A stretch of DNA of 64,000 bases from JANRKN01 sp033763435. GTDB lineage: Bacteria; Planctomycetota; Phycisphaerae; Phycisphaerales; UBA1924. Position numbers and translations under genes: made by a program. The DNA is taken from contig JANRKN010000072.1 of NCBI GenBank assembly GCA_033763435.1, positions 1 to 64,000 on the forward strand, written 5' to 3'. Shown piece by piece: positions 40,075 through 50,390 of this stretch (position 1 is the stretch's first letter; the number at the start of each line of letters is the position of its first letter). The notes under the pieces are model-generated. The model made no database searches. It saw only the letters and a list, made by a program, of their open reading frames with translations, and had not been told where the DNA came from.

Positions 40075-43000
40075 TCACCTGCGCCCGACGAAGCCCGCCG
40101 CCTGCACCACTTCGCGCACAAGCTCCGCGGGCGTCTTGCGCGAGCCAAGCTCCGTGAACGCCAAGCGGAACCCGACATCCGCGTAGCCCGAGTTGGGCTC
40201 GGCCGCCGTCGCGGGCTTCAGCGGCTGGTCCTTGGGCAGATCCGGGTGCGACAGCGCCGAACCACCGAACACCAGCGCGCCCGTCTGCGTCGTGAACTCG
40301 CGCGCCCGCGCGAACGCGAGCGACCCGGCAGGCTCCTCGGCCAGCGCGTCCATCCCGTCGCGATTGCCCAGCGCCCATTCCGCCGCGTTGCCGATGACGT
40401 TCACAAACCCGTCCGCGCCCTCGCCCGCCGGCGCGAAGAACAGGAACCCATCGTCGTCGGTCGTCGCCGTGCGGTCGTCCTCATTGGGCTTGGGCCGCTC
40501 GGCGATCGGGCTCGGATGGAACGCGCCGCTCGCGGGGTATTGGATCGTGAGCTGCGCGTTCCCCGCGATCAGCCCCTTGACGTGATCGAACTGCTGCTTG
40601 AAGCGGGCATCGCGCAGATTCACCGCCCCGCCGTTCGCACCCGCCGCCGCCGCGAGCTCTGCCGGCGTCGGCAACCGCGTGCCCATCGACTGCGCCACGA
40701 ACAGCGCGCCCGCGATCGACACCTGCGTCATCGGCGCGCCCGCGTCGGGCGGCGTCGGCGCGATCGATGCCGGGAAATACTCCACGCCCACCAGCGACGC
40801 GTGGTAGCGATACCACCGATTGCCGGACATGATCGGCTGCTGCACGCCGCCCGAGGGCTGGATCGACGAGGTCCCCGCCGCGATCCACACGATCGGCCCC
40901 GACCGCCGACCCGGGTCGTTGATCGGCGAAAGGAACGCCGGCGCCGGGTCCCGCGGCCTCACCGCGTCGATCGCATCCTTCACCAGCCCCACCGACACCT
41001 CGCTGGTCAGCACATACGTCGGCTTATCTTGCCCCGACGGCTGCACGCGGCGGAACCGAAGCTTCGAGGGCCCGACCCCACCGCCCGTGCGCGTGAAGTC
41101 GACGACGCCATCGGACACAACCTGTCCCGCCCAGCGCCCGGTCCGCGCGGGGCCTTCCTTCTCGGGCTCAAACTTCTTCGCGCCCGCCGCGCTCAGAGCC
41201 GCGGCATCCGCCAGCATCTTTGTGATCTTCGCGTCCGCGATGCCCAGCGCCTGCGCCTGCTGCTGCAACCCCGCGATCAGCGCCTGCAGCTGCGCCGGCT
41301 GCTGATCGCCCGGCGTCGCCTTGTTCAGCGCAAGCACCGCGTCGTCGAACGCGAGCAGCGCGAGGTTGAACCGCGCAGCCGCCGAAAGTCCTTCGATCTC
41401 CGCCCGGCCGGCGAGCTGATCGGCGCTGAGGCCCGAGTCCTTCATCGCGGCGATCTTGGCAAAGCTCCCGCGGACCGCCCCCTCGGACCCATCGAGGCTA
41501 TTGAGGTGCCGGACGATCAGCGTGCGACGATCCTGCGCCAGCGCCTGCCGCAGCGCCCCAGCGCGGGCCGAGTCTTCGATCGTCGCGAGCTTCGCATCCA
41601 GCGCTGCGCTCGCCGAGCTCAGCGCGTCCAGGTCCTGTGCCGAGCGGGGCCACGCGACGGTCTGTGCGCCCGGCGCCGCGGCCGGGTCCGCGCTCGCGAG
41701 CTTCGCCCACGCCGTGCGGCGTTCCGCGAGCGTCTGCCCGTTCTCCACCGCCGCGATCAGCGCCCCGGGCTGCGTCTCAGCACCGAGTTTGTTCAGCGCC
41801 TCGCGCCGCGCGGGCAGCGCGCCCGCCGCATCCTTGATCTCCGCCCACGCGGGGCTCGCCTCGGCCTGAGCGATCAGATCGCTCGCTGACGCCTGCTTGG
41901 GCCCCGGCTCCGCGAGCATGTACCCCGCGTCGAGCAGCTCGGCCGCGCCCTGCAGGGTCGCGACGGTCTGCCCAACCGCGCTGTTCCACGCGACGAACTC
42001 CTGCAGCGCGTTGATCTGCCGGACCGCAGCCGCATTCGCCGAGCCCGGCTGGCCGAGCTGTCCGACCGCCGCGGCCAGAGTGCGCTCCTTACGAGAGACA
42101 ATCGCCCGCGCGACCGCCTCGGTGTTCACCACGCGTTCCGCACCTGCCGGCAGAGGCGAGGGCACGTTCACGCCCTCGTTCAGCGCCTTCACGGTCGCCT
42201 CAAGCTGATCCAGCTCGGTCGCGAGCGCCTTGCGGCTGACGGCGTCCTTCTTCTTGTCCAGCGCCGCCACCGCGCCCGTCCAGTAACTCTTGATCGCCTC
42301 CGAGGCGGTGATGTCGGGATCGCTGAGGCGGTTGCGCGCTTTGTCGACGATCCCTGCCGCGCCCTGCACGACGATCTTCTGGAGCGTGTCGACCTCGTCG
42401 CGCCACCTGGCCGCGCCGTCGCGCGCGAGCTTCAGGTCGGCGGTGATCTTCGGGATGTTCCGGTTGAGCCACTTGGGCTCCTGCACCGCCGCGAGGGCCG
42501 AGCGGAACTGCGTTGCCTGCTCGGCCAGCCGCGGGCCATCCTTCATCACGTCCTCGTCGTCGCTCTTGGTCTGCTTCAGCGTGTCGAGCGTCTTCGTGCG
42601 TTCATCGAGCCACGCGGTCGCCTCGGCCACCTGGGCGGTGCGCGGGTCCGGGTCCGACGGCGGCGCATACACGGGCTTCGAGAACTCCGCCTGCCAGCCC
42701 TCGATCAGCGCGAGCGTCGGCGCGGCCGCGGCCCCCGCCTGCATGAACTCCGACGCATAAAACCCTTCCAAGTCCCACTGAGCCTGATTCCTCGTAAACA
42801 GGTTCACCGCGCCCTGCCCGCGCGTTACCAACGCGTCCAGCCGCGTGCGAAGGTCCGTCAGCAGCGCCTCACCCGACTTGCCCGACGCAAACACCGCCTT
42901 CTGCTCCGCGTCGATCACCTCACCCAGCCGCTTGAGCACCGGGTCGGGCAGCTTCTCCGCCTCTTCGCGCACCTTCGCGAGCTTCGACTGCGCCTCAGCG

Positions 43001-44418
43001 ATCGGCCTGAACGACTCAAACGCCGCGTTGATCGCGCCCACCCGGTCCGTCAGGTCGCGCACGTCCGCGATCGGCTTCTTCGCGTCCAGCACCTCATCAA
43101 GCTGACCCAGAGGCTTCAGCAGATTCTCCGCGAGCTGCTCCTGTCCCTGCTTGGCGAAGGACTCGCCCGCCGCTCTCAGCCCCCGCGCGCGCTCCCATCC
43201 GATGTTCCCGTCGCCCCGCAGCAGCTCACGCACCTGCCGGATCCGGTTCAGCGTCTCCACCGCCCGGCCGCCCTGCTTGCTGTTGGCCTGCGGCGGATTG
43301 AGCTTGTCATCCACGCCCGCGACCGAACCCTTCATGTCCGCGACGGGGAACGTCGCCTTCGCGCCGTCGGGCTCGATGATCTGGCGGATCTGCTGGTACA
43401 GCGGGTCCGACGCCAGCGTCGCATCGGTCTCCATCGCCTTGGGCAGCCCGCGCACCACGAAGAACCAGTTCTTCGAGGCGTCGACCAACTCCTCCCAGTC
43501 CTTGACGTCGATCGACCCCTCGGCGATCTGAATCGTCTTCTCCGACTTGCTCCCGCTGAGCGCGACGTACGCGCCCCCCGCGATCCCCAGCAGCACCACG
43601 CCCGCCGCGACGCCCACCAGCAGCCGCTTCTTCGTCCCCGGCACCGATGCGACCTTGCGCTCGCTCAGCCGCTCCAGCACCTCCGCGATCGTCGGCAGCA
43701 CCGCGCCCGGGTTGGGGTTCGTCAGCTTGTTCGAAAGTTCGAGCCACCACGCGCCGTTCTCGCCCAGCGCCTTCCACGCGGGCGTCATCGGCACAGGCCA
43801 AGCCATCAGGTCGCGGACCTGCGCCTCCTGCGTGACGAGCTGATAGATCAACCGCCCGACCGCCTGCATGTCCGCGTCTCGGTCGACCTTGGTCGTCTGC
43901 TCGCGGGGCTTGAAGTCCGAGAGCACCACGCGCGCCGATCCGTCGGCGGCCGCGCCCTCAGGTCCGATCCACACGCACGCCGGCGTCAGCGCCCCGTGAG
44001 GCCTCCCGCCTGAGTTGATCTGCGATTGATCCAGCTCTCCCAGCGCCCGCAGCGTCGATTCCACGATCGCGCGCAGGCCCTTCTCCGCCAGCGCCACGCG
44101 CTGATCGATCAGCGACTGCGCCGACAGAGGGAACAGCGTCGAGGCGTACCACGCGCCCTCATCGCCCGTGCCCGTCTCGACAACCGGCGCCCAGCCCCTG
44201 GCCCCGCCCTCGACCAGCTTCTTCTGCTCGGCCGCGACGCTCAGAAACGCCGCCGCATCCGCCTCCTGCTGCGCGGGGTCGAGCGCGAAGGGATCGAGCT
44301 CGAAGACCTCGACGACGTGGCCGTCCGCCGCCGCCCCCTGCTCGCGCGCAGAGTACACCCAGCGCTTGCCCACCTTGAACAGACGACGACCGGTCTCAAA
44401 GCGTCCAAACGCGGGCAT
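40075..44418 (-). CDS. Giant pseudokinase with C-terminal formylglycine-generating-enzyme-like domain
   Basis: A 1447-aa protein. The first ~255 residues resemble a protein kinase fold, but the HRD motif reads HGA (141-143) and the DFG motif reads DFK (168-170), so it is a pseudokinase. One membrane helix follows (264-288). About 800 residues of helical repeats come next, and the last ~320 resemble a SUMF1/FGE domain (RLPTPAELAAAAG, VNVIGNAAEWALGN, FGGSAL, DVGFRLAF). Such domains also occur in TagR of type VI secretion, where they act on kinase signalling. Topology would place the FGE-like part outside the cytoplasm. Confidence 0.78.
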   Translation of the reverse strand: MPAFGRFETGRRLFKVGKRWVYSAREQGAAADGHVVEVFELDPFALDPAQQEADAAAFLSVAAEQKKLVEGGARGWAPVVETGTGDEGAWYASTLFPLSAQSLIDQRVALAEKGLRAIVESTLRALGELDQSQINSGGRPHGALTPACVWIGPEGAAADGSARVVLSDFKPREQTTKVDRDADMQAVGRLIYQLVTQEAQVRDLMAWPVPMTPAWKALGENGAWWLELSNKLTNPNPGAVLPTIAEVLERLSERKVASVPGTKKRLLVGVAAGVVLLGIAGGAYVALSGSKSEKTIQIAEGSIDVKDWEELVDASKNWFFVVRGLPKAMETDATLASDPLYQQIRQIIEPDGAKATFPVADMKGSVAGVDDKLNPPQANSKQGGRAVETLNRIRQVRELLRGDGNIGWERARGLRAAGESFAKQGQEQLAENLLKPLGQLDEVLDAKKPIADVRDLTDRVGAINAAFESFRPIAEAQSKLAKVREEAEKLPDPVLKRLGEVIDAEQKAVFASGKSGEALLTDLRTRLDALVTRGQGAVNLFTRNQAQWDLEGFYASEFMQAGAAAAPTLALIEGWQAEFSKPVYAPPSDPDPRTAQVAEATAWLDERTKTLDTLKQTKSDDEDVMKDGPRLAEQATQFRSALAAVQEPKWLNRNIPKITADLKLARDGAARWRDEVDTLQKIVVQGAAGIVDKARNRLSDPDITASEAIKSYWTGAVAALDKKKDAVSRKALATELDQLEATVKALNEGVNVPSPLPAGAERVVNTEAVARAIVSRKERTLAAAVGQLGQPGSANAAAVRQINALQEFVAWNSAVGQTVATLQGAAELLDAGYMLAEPGPKQASASDLIAQAEASPAWAEIKDAAGALPARREALNKLGAETQPGALIAAVENGQTLAERRTAWAKLASADPAAAPGAQTVAWPRSAQDLDALSSASAALDAKLATIEDSARAGALRQALAQDRRTLIVRHLNSLDGSEGAVRGSFAKIAAMKDSGLSADQLAGRAEIEGLSAAARFNLALLAFDDAVLALNKATPGDQQPAQLQALIAGLQQQAQALGIADAKITKMLADAAALSAAGAKKFEPEKEGPARTGRWAGQVVSDGVVDFTRTGGGVGPSKLRFRRVQPSGQDKPTYVLTSEVSVGLVKDAIDAVRPRDPAPAFLSPINDPGRRSGPIVWIAAGTSSIQPSGGVQQPIMSGNRWYRYHASLVGVEYFPASIAPTPPDAGAPMTQVSIAGALFVAQSMGTRLPTPAELAAAAGANGGAVNLRDARFKQQFDHVKGLIAGNAQLTIQYPASGAFHPSPIAERPKPNEDDRTATTDDDGFLFFAPAGEGADGFVNVIGNAAEWALGNRDGMDALAEEPAGSLAFARAREFTTQTGALVFGGSALSHPDLPKDQPLKPATAAEPNSGYADVGFRLAFTELGSRKTPAELVREVVQAAGFVGRR

Positions 44419-44588
44419 GCGGTGGTCCCATCAACGAGCGACCGCGCGAACGAACGTCCGCGCGGCTCGCCGTATGCCATCATATCAGAAAGACCCGCCG
44501 GGCCCGAACCGACCCCACCCTTCCGCACCCGCTTGGCGCCGTCCGCCGCTGGGCCGATCGTCGGTCAGACCTCGCGCTGACCAGCCGT

Positions 44589-45122
44589 TCAGTCTTCCTT
44601 CGGCGTCTGCTTGGGCGTCGAGGAATCGATCGACAGCAGGCTGGACTCAACGTTGATGTTGATCCGCGCGTCCTTCCAGAAGTCCGTCCGCGTGGGCAGA
44701 ATCAGCCGCCGCGCGTCGTCGCCCCCCGTCGAGCCCGAGTAACCGGGGATGTTCGCAAGGATCACGATCATCTCGGCCTTCTGCCACTTGCCCCAGAGCT
44801 GATCGCCCCGGCTCAGCGTGTCGCTCGGCTTGCTGGGCCCGAGCGCCATCTCCTTCATGCCGCGCGCCGCCGCGTCCTTCCGGCGAGCATCGTCGCCCGA
44901 GAAGTACTTGCTCACCGAGTAGCCCTGCCACTGCGCGACATCCGCGGCCTTGATCCCGATCACGTCCACCTGCACCGGCGGCAGCGACCCGTCAGGCCGC
45001 TTCAGGCTGTCCGCCAGTTTCACCGACAGGTCGTACGTCCCCGGGCCCGCCTTGCAGCCGCCCAGAACCACACCCATCACCACCGAGCACAGCACCACCA
45101 TCATCGAGACTGCACGCGTCAT
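44589..45122 (-). CDS. Lipoprotein with similarity to TssJ/SciN
   Basis: A 177-aa protein whose signal peptide ends in the lipobox VLGGC (Cys about residue 22). The mature part is a beta-sandwich-like sequence (SVKLADSLKRPDGSLPPVQVDVIGI and later ARRLILPTRTDFWKDARININVES) whose order of strands resembles TssJ, the outer-membrane lipoprotein of type VI secretion. The match is by eye only. ATG 45122 has GGAG 10 nt upstream. It lies between the pseudokinase gene and a 690-aa gene on the same strand, with gaps of 170 and 83 nt. Confidence 0.65.
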   Translation of the reverse strand: MTRAVSMMVVLCSVVMGVVLGGCKAGPGTYDLSVKLADSLKRPDGSLPPVQVDVIGIKAADVAQWQGYSVSKYFSGDDARRKDAAARGMKEMALGPSKPSDTLSRGDQLWGKWQKAEMIVILANIPGYSGSTGGDDARRLILPTRTDFWKDARININVESSLLSIDSSTPKQTPKED

Positions 45123-45205
45123 CGCTTCATCTCCAAAGAGTTCTTGCCGCCAGCCCACCCGCGCCCACAGATTCATCACCGCAGTGCCCATCAGGACACC
45201 GCCCA

Positions 45206-47278
45206 TCAGGACACTGCGAGATACTCATCCACGATCGTCCGCAGCTCCCGGTTCGACGCCAGGTCCGGCATCACCAGGCTCCGCGTCTGCACCGTCAGAA
45301 GATACAAGTCTTCCAGCGCCTCATCAAACACCGCCTCGAGGCCCCCCGCCGGCGAATCGCCCAGATCCCTGCACCGGCTCTCGGGCAGCAGCCCCGGGAA
45401 CATCCGCAGCAGCGTCGCCAGCACCCGGAACCAGACGCCCTCGGTCACGATCGACAGCGCCTCGCCCGCGCTGAACCCCTCCGCGAGCACGCGGTGAGGC
45501 CCGAGCGCCGAGGCAAACCGCTCCTCGCTCGCGTAGGCCTTGCCCACCCGGCTCACCAAGTCGCTCATCGCATCGACGCCCGACCCCGCCGACGCCGGCG
45601 CGATCGACTTCACCGCCGACGCCAGGCTCATCAGGTCGTCCAGCGCCACGGGCAGCGTCGTTCCCGCGTCCACGAGGAATGTCCGCACGCCCAGCACCCC
45701 CAGCGCGTACAGATCGCACGGGCTCGAAAGCAGCGGCACAAGCTCGAACATCACCTCAGGCACCGGCACGCCCTCGGCCTGCTTCAGCGCACCCGCCACG
45801 CCCCCGCTCACCCGCTGCGGGATCGTCCGCACCCGCAGCTCGCCCGGCGCGTTGCCCCCCGCCTCCACGATCGCGTACGCGTCCACCCGCTCGCCCGCGA
45901 TCGAGAACCGCATCCACACCAAGTCGTTCGTCCCCGCGACGATCCGCTCCTGCGTCACCAGCGTCGCCTCGATCACCGTCCCCGTCGCGCCGTTCAAGTC
46001 GGTCGACACCCGACGGATCCGAAGCTGCGACCGCCCCTTCACCGCCCGGCCCACGGTCGCCGGTGCATAGATCGACAAGCCCCGATGACCGCCCCCGAGG
46101 TAGTACTTCGCGTCCGTCCCCTCGATCGCGAGCCCCACGCTCTCGCCCGGCTCGGCGAGCGACACCCGGCTCGTCCACCACGCGGGCAGGCCGATCCCCG
46201 GCTCGCCCAGCGACACGCGGAAGCTCGACGCCGTTACGTTCAGCATCGGCGCGTCGTCCGCCTGCACCGCTCGCCGCACGGCCGTCACCGCTTCGCCCAG
46301 CGCCCGCACCTTCAGGTGCAGCGTCTCAACCAGCCGGCCCGCACGCCCGTGGGCTGACAGGCTCAGCAACCCGCCCTTAGCCGATGCGCCGTCTTTCTTC
46401 GCCCCCGCGCGCTGCACCGCCGCGCCCGCCTGAGAGCGCGTCTGGCTCAGCGTCGCGAGCACCTTGAGCAGCCCCTCGGGCGCTCCGGCCGACGGAAGCC
46501 CCGTCAGCGCATCCACATACTGCTCGTAGCTCAGCGCCGCGAAGGGCGCGACCATCATCAGCCCGCCCGAGCCGTTGATCGCGTACACGTCCGGGCCCTG
46601 ATCCAGCAGCTTGCCCAGGCCCCCCGGCTGGTCCCAGCTCTCGGCCTCGGCGCCCACCGGGATGAACTTGCTCTCAGCCCCCACCGTCGGCACGTGCAGG
46701 TACCGCTCCAGACTCGACGAAAACGCCCCCAGCCCCTTGCCCCGCAGCAGCTCATCGTCCCGGCACAGCACCCAGGCGTCGCCCGTCCGTTTGTCCAGCG
46801 CCCGCATCGGCGTCAGCGTGCCCAAATCCAGGAACATCGGCTGCGGGTGCGACGACTCGTACCCCGTCCGCAGCAGGCCCCCCGGCACGATGCGATCCAG
46901 CGCCTCCGCCCGCGCCGCCCAGCGCCGATCCAGCGTCAGGTTGTTGAACGCCTCCCGATACGCCGGCATCGCCCGCGAAAGTCCGCCGATCTCCTGCACC
47001 CACAGCTCGCACCACTGGTGCGCCCGTCCGTCGGCATCCGCCAGCGCCGCCAGATACACCCGCGCGTCCAGCAGCTCGCGCAGCACGATCAGCACGCCGT
47101 GCACCGCCGACTGCCCGCCCGCGCCCCCATCGCCCTTGGCAAGCCCCGTCCGCGCGACGACGCACAGGCGGATCGGCGCCGCGAGATGATCCGGGTCCAC
47201 CGGCACCAGCGCAAAGCCCTCGGGCATCGCGGCCGGAAGCTCGGAATACACAAAGGCGGGTAGACCAGTCGGCTGCAC
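45206..47278 (-). CDS. Unknown protein with a kinase-lobe-like C-terminal segment
   Basis: The 690-aa product is not assigned to a family. There is no signal peptide or membrane helix. Near residue 570 the sequence VPEVMFELVPLLSSPCDLYALGVLGVRTFLV resembles kinase subdomains VIII-IX (the APE region and DIYALGV), suggesting a degenerate kinase C-lobe. GTG 47278 is chosen because AGGAG lies 8 nt upstream; longer frames would extend into repetitive intergenic DNA. Its position between a true Ser/Thr kinase and the lipoprotein suggests a shared pathway. Confidence 0.7.
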   Translation of the reverse strand: MQPTGLPAFVYSELPAAMPEGFALVPVDPDHLAAPIRLCVVARTGLAKGDGGAGGQSAVHGVLIVLRELLDARVYLAALADADGRAHQWCELWVQEIGGLSRAMPAYREAFNNLTLDRRWAARAEALDRIVPGGLLRTGYESSHPQPMFLDLGTLTPMRALDKRTGDAWVLCRDDELLRGKGLGAFSSSLERYLHVPTVGAESKFIPVGAEAESWDQPGGLGKLLDQGPDVYAINGSGGLMMVAPFAALSYEQYVDALTGLPSAGAPEGLLKVLATLSQTRSQAGAAVQRAGAKKDGASAKGGLLSLSAHGRAGRLVETLHLKVRALGEAVTAVRRAVQADDAPMLNVTASSFRVSLGEPGIGLPAWWTSRVSLAEPGESVGLAIEGTDAKYYLGGGHRGLSIYAPATVGRAVKGRSQLRIRRVSTDLNGATGTVIEATLVTQERIVAGTNDLVWMRFSIAGERVDAYAIVEAGGNAPGELRVRTIPQRVSGGVAGALKQAEGVPVPEVMFELVPLLSSPCDLYALGVLGVRTFLVDAGTTLPVALDDLMSLASAVKSIAPASAGSGVDAMSDLVSRVGKAYASEERFASALGPHRVLAEGFSAGEALSIVTEGVWFRVLATLLRMFPGLLPESRCRDLGDSPAGGLEAVFDEALEDLYLLTVQTRSLVMPDLASNRELRTIVDEYLAVS

Positions 47279-47380
47279 GCGCGCGGCTCCTGCCCGCGGC
47301 GCGCCCGCGCCGACAGGGAGCCCCAGTCTACACGATCCGACCCCGATTGTCCGGATCCCCACCGCCGACCTCACCCCACC

Positions 47381-47418
47381 CAACAACCCGGCCCAACAAC
47401 CCCGCCAACAACCCGGCC
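47381..47418. repeat. Three copies of a ~13-bp CAACAACCC repeat
   Basis: CAACAACCCGGCC-like units at 47381-47393, 47394-47405 and 47406-47418 lie in the gap between the kinase gene and the 690-aa gene. Probably slippage-derived; no function assigned. Confidence 0.6.
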
Positions 47419-47442
47419 CGCAACCGGCCTTTGCCCCACCGC

Positions 47443-50325
47443 TCACCGCGCCGGGCCGCCCGTACCCACCTTGGTCAACCGTTCGCGCATCTCATCGATG
47501 AAGTTCACCACAAGGTCAATCCGATACGCGCGCTCGTTCTCGCCCTCGAGCACCAGCATCAACCGCCCGTCCGGGCCAAAGGCCCACGTGCGGTACTTGA
47601 TGTCCTTCAGGTTCGCGATCTGCTTGGGCAGCGACACGGACAGCGTCGGCGACGTCTCCACCTGCACGCTCATGACGCGCGAGTCGGCGTCGATGTACCG
47701 GATCTCTTTCCCGTCCGCGCTCCACCACCCCGAGCCGATCGCCCCCGCGGTCGAAACCTGCGTGCGCCCGGCCCGCGCGTCGGCCTCGCCCGCCCCCGCG
47801 CCCGTGAACCGCTGCACGTACAGCTCCGAACGCCCCGACTCATCGCCCATGAAGCGGATCCACTTGCCGTCGGGCGAGAACCGAGGCGAATCCTCGTTCG
47901 AGGGCGCCGTCAGATAAGGCCGGACGAGCCACCCGCCCTTGCCGACGATCGACGTGTCGGCCCCGGCGGGTCCGCCGCCGTCGGTCCCCTCGGCACGCTC
48001 GAGCATCATCGTGTCGGACACACCTTTGCTCATGTCCACACGCACGACCGACAGCACGTTCCCGTCGGGCGACCAATCCGACGGGATGCAGAAGAACTTG
48101 TCCACAGGCGACGACGCGAGCTGCCGGACCTCGCCCGAGCCGTCCGCGCGCCGGTCGAAGATCATGTACTCCGTCGGGCTCACCATCGCGTACGCGATCC
48201 GCTGGCTGTCCCGACTCCAGACAAACTCAAACGCCGGGCCCTGCGTCGAGATCCGGTTGAACGTCCGCCGCGTGAGGTCCTGCACCCACAGCTCCGCGAC
48301 GAGCTCGTTCGGGTTCGTCGGCTCCAGGTTCAAGGCGATCCGCGTCCCGTCGGGCGAGATCGCGATGCTCGCATACGCCCGCGCCGGCAGCGTCAGAGGC
48401 TGCACCTGCCCCGAGTCATCGACCCACGCCAGCTTCCGCCCCGACACATCCTCGGGCCCCGCGAGCATCGCCATCGTGCCGTTCGAAGAGATCACCGGCG
48501 CGCTCTGACCCCGCATCCGGCCCGACCACACCGTCACCGGCTCGCCGACCGGCTTCATCGTCGCGCGATCGATCCGCACCGCCACCAGCGCACTTTGGCC
48601 CCGCCGGGCGACGACATACTCGCCCCCGGCCAATTGCGCCACGCCCGCGTTGTCAAGGAAAGGCGTGCGCTCGCCCGTTGCCAGGTCCAGCACTTCCACC
48701 CGCTCGCGGATCGCTTTGCCCACCAGCGTCCAGCGCGTCGCCAGCACCGACTTGCCCGGCACGAAGGGCCTCAGCTCGCCCCAGTTGTCCAAGCCCTTGG
48801 CCCGCTCACCCTTGACCAGCTCCCGCGGCTCGCCTCCCGACGCCGGGACCACCAGCACCGTCTCGCGCCACGCCAGCGAGATCGCGATCTCGCGGTCCGA
48901 CGCCCAGCAGAGGCTGAACCCGAAGCCCTGAGGCAACTCGCAGAGCGTCTCGGGCACGCCGATCGGGCGCCCATCGTCCAGCGCGAGCTTCTTGAGCACG
49001 ATGCGCGTCCGAGCGCGATCGGTCGCGGCGACGAACGCCAGGAACCGCCCATCCTCCGACAGCGCGCCCTGCATCGCGCCCTCGGTCCCCTCGAGCACGG
49101 CCGTCGCGTCGCGGTCCAGCCGCCGGGCGACCAGAACGCCGTAGGGCGTCGTGCCCTCGGCATCGAGCGTGGGCGAGGACCGATACACGACAAACCGCGC
49201 GTCGGGCGCGATGCCGATCACCTCGCCCACTTCGAACCGCGTGGGTACGGCCGAGGAAACGTACATCGACGTTGACTTGGACAGGGGCACGCTCGCCGCG
49301 CGCCCGTGCCCGAGCATCCACCCCGCGCCGACCAGCGCCGCGCCGCCCGCGGCCATGCCCCCGACCAGCGCGAGCCAACGCGCCCCGCTCCGCTTCGACA
49401 AGCTCGAGGGCGTCTGCGTGAGCCACTCCCGCCCCGCGATCGCACGCTCCAGCGCGAGCCGCGCATCGCCCATGTCGTGCAGACGCAGCCGGCGCTCCTT
49501 CGCCAGGCAATCCGTCAGCAGCTCGCGCACCCGCGCGGGCGTCGCGGGCGGCAGGATCGCGAGGTCCGTCTCTTTGTGCAGCGTCGCGCCGATCGCGTCC
49601 GCGACCGTCTCGCCCCGGAACGGCATCGCGCCCGTGAGCATCTCGTACAGCACGCAGCCAAACGAGAAAATGTCCGAGCGCTTGTCCACCGCCTTCCCAC
49701 GCGCCTGCTCGGGGCTCATGTACCCCGCCGTCCCCATGATGACGCCCGGGATCGTGGGCGAGTGCATCCGCGCGGGGCTCGTCAGCGTCGGCGAATCCGC
49801 CAGCGCCGCCCCACCTCCCGCAGCACCTCCCGCAGACGACGGCGCGCCGTTTCCCTCGGCCGTGCGCGCCAGCCCGAAATCCAACACCTTCACCACGCCC
49901 TCGCCCGTCACCATCACGTTCCCGGGCTTCAGGTCGCGGTGAATCACCCCCTTCTCGTGCGCCGCCTCCAGCGCCTCGGCCAGTTGCCGCGCGATCCCCA
50001 GCGCCTCCTCGAGAGGCACCGGCCCGCGCGAGAGCCGATCCGCCAGCGTCTGGCCCTCGATGTACTCAAGAATGAGGTACGGCGTGCCCTGCGCCTCTTC
50101 GATGCCGAAGATCGCGCCGATCCCCGGATGGCTCAGCGACGCCAGCACCTTCGCCTCGCGCTGAAACCTCGCGAGCCGGTCCGGGTCGCCCGCGAGGTGC
50201 GCGGGCAGGGCCTTGATCGCGACGGGGCGATCCAGCCGCGGATCGCGAGCGAGGTACACCTCGCCCATGCCGCCCCGGCCGAGCTCCCGTTCAATCGAAT
50301 ATGGGCCGATCGCTGTGGGGGCCAT
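47443..50325 (-). CDS. Ser/Thr protein kinase with TolB/WD40-like sensor domain
   Basis: A 960-aa Hanks-type kinase. The kinase domain (1-280) has the Gly-loop GRGGMGEV (17-23), VAIK with K38, HRDLKPGN (129-136) and DFG (149-151), so it should be active. A Gly/Ala-rich insertion of about 25 residues follows the DFG segment. One membrane helix lies near residues 310-335. The rest forms TolB-like beta-propeller repeats (FSPDGKWIRF, SPDGTRIALN) outside the cytoplasm, a common planctomycete and myxobacterial design for signal sensing. ATG 50325 is preferred over GTG 50334. The FHA gene is 65 nt away and divergent. Confidence 0.92.
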   Translation of the reverse strand: MAPTAIGPYSIERELGRGGMGEVYLARDPRLDRPVAIKALPAHLAGDPDRLARFQREAKVLASLSHPGIGAIFGIEEAQGTPYLILEYIEGQTLADRLSRGPVPLEEALGIARQLAEALEAAHEKGVIHRDLKPGNVMVTGEGVVKVLDFGLARTAEGNGAPSSAGGAAGGGAALADSPTLTSPARMHSPTIPGVIMGTAGYMSPEQARGKAVDKRSDIFSFGCVLYEMLTGAMPFRGETVADAIGATLHKETDLAILPPATPARVRELLTDCLAKERRLRLHDMGDARLALERAIAGREWLTQTPSSLSKRSGARWLALVGGMAAGGAALVGAGWMLGHGRAASVPLSKSTSMYVSSAVPTRFEVGEVIGIAPDARFVVYRSSPTLDAEGTTPYGVLVARRLDRDATAVLEGTEGAMQGALSEDGRFLAFVAATDRARTRIVLKKLALDDGRPIGVPETLCELPQGFGFSLCWASDREIAISLAWRETVLVVPASGGEPRELVKGERAKGLDNWGELRPFVPGKSVLATRWTLVGKAIRERVEVLDLATGERTPFLDNAGVAQLAGGEYVVARRGQSALVAVRIDRATMKPVGEPVTVWSGRMRGQSAPVISSNGTMAMLAGPEDVSGRKLAWVDDSGQVQPLTLPARAYASIAISPDGTRIALNLEPTNPNELVAELWVQDLTRRTFNRISTQGPAFEFVWSRDSQRIAYAMVSPTEYMIFDRRADGSGEVRQLASSPVDKFFCIPSDWSPDGNVLSVVRVDMSKGVSDTMMLERAEGTDGGGPAGADTSIVGKGGWLVRPYLTAPSNEDSPRFSPDGKWIRFMGDESGRSELYVQRFTGAGAGEADARAGRTQVSTAGAIGSGWWSADGKEIRYIDADSRVMSVQVETSPTLSVSLPKQIANLKDIKYRTWAFGPDGRLMLVLEGENERAYRIDLVVNFIDEMRERLTKVGTGGPAR

Positions 50326-50390
50326 CACGCTCACAAATCACGCGGAGTCCCCCGCGCCTGATGATACAGTGATCCGCGAAGGAGCACACG

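Noticed and set aside
47381..47418. CRISPR array
   Set aside because: Units are 12-13 bp, contiguous and without spacers; this is a simple tandem repeat.
50335..50390. Riboswitch or operator between the kinase and FHA genes
   Set aside because: The gap is only about 56-65 nt, with one ribosome binding site and a TACAGT hexamer; no structured element is visible.
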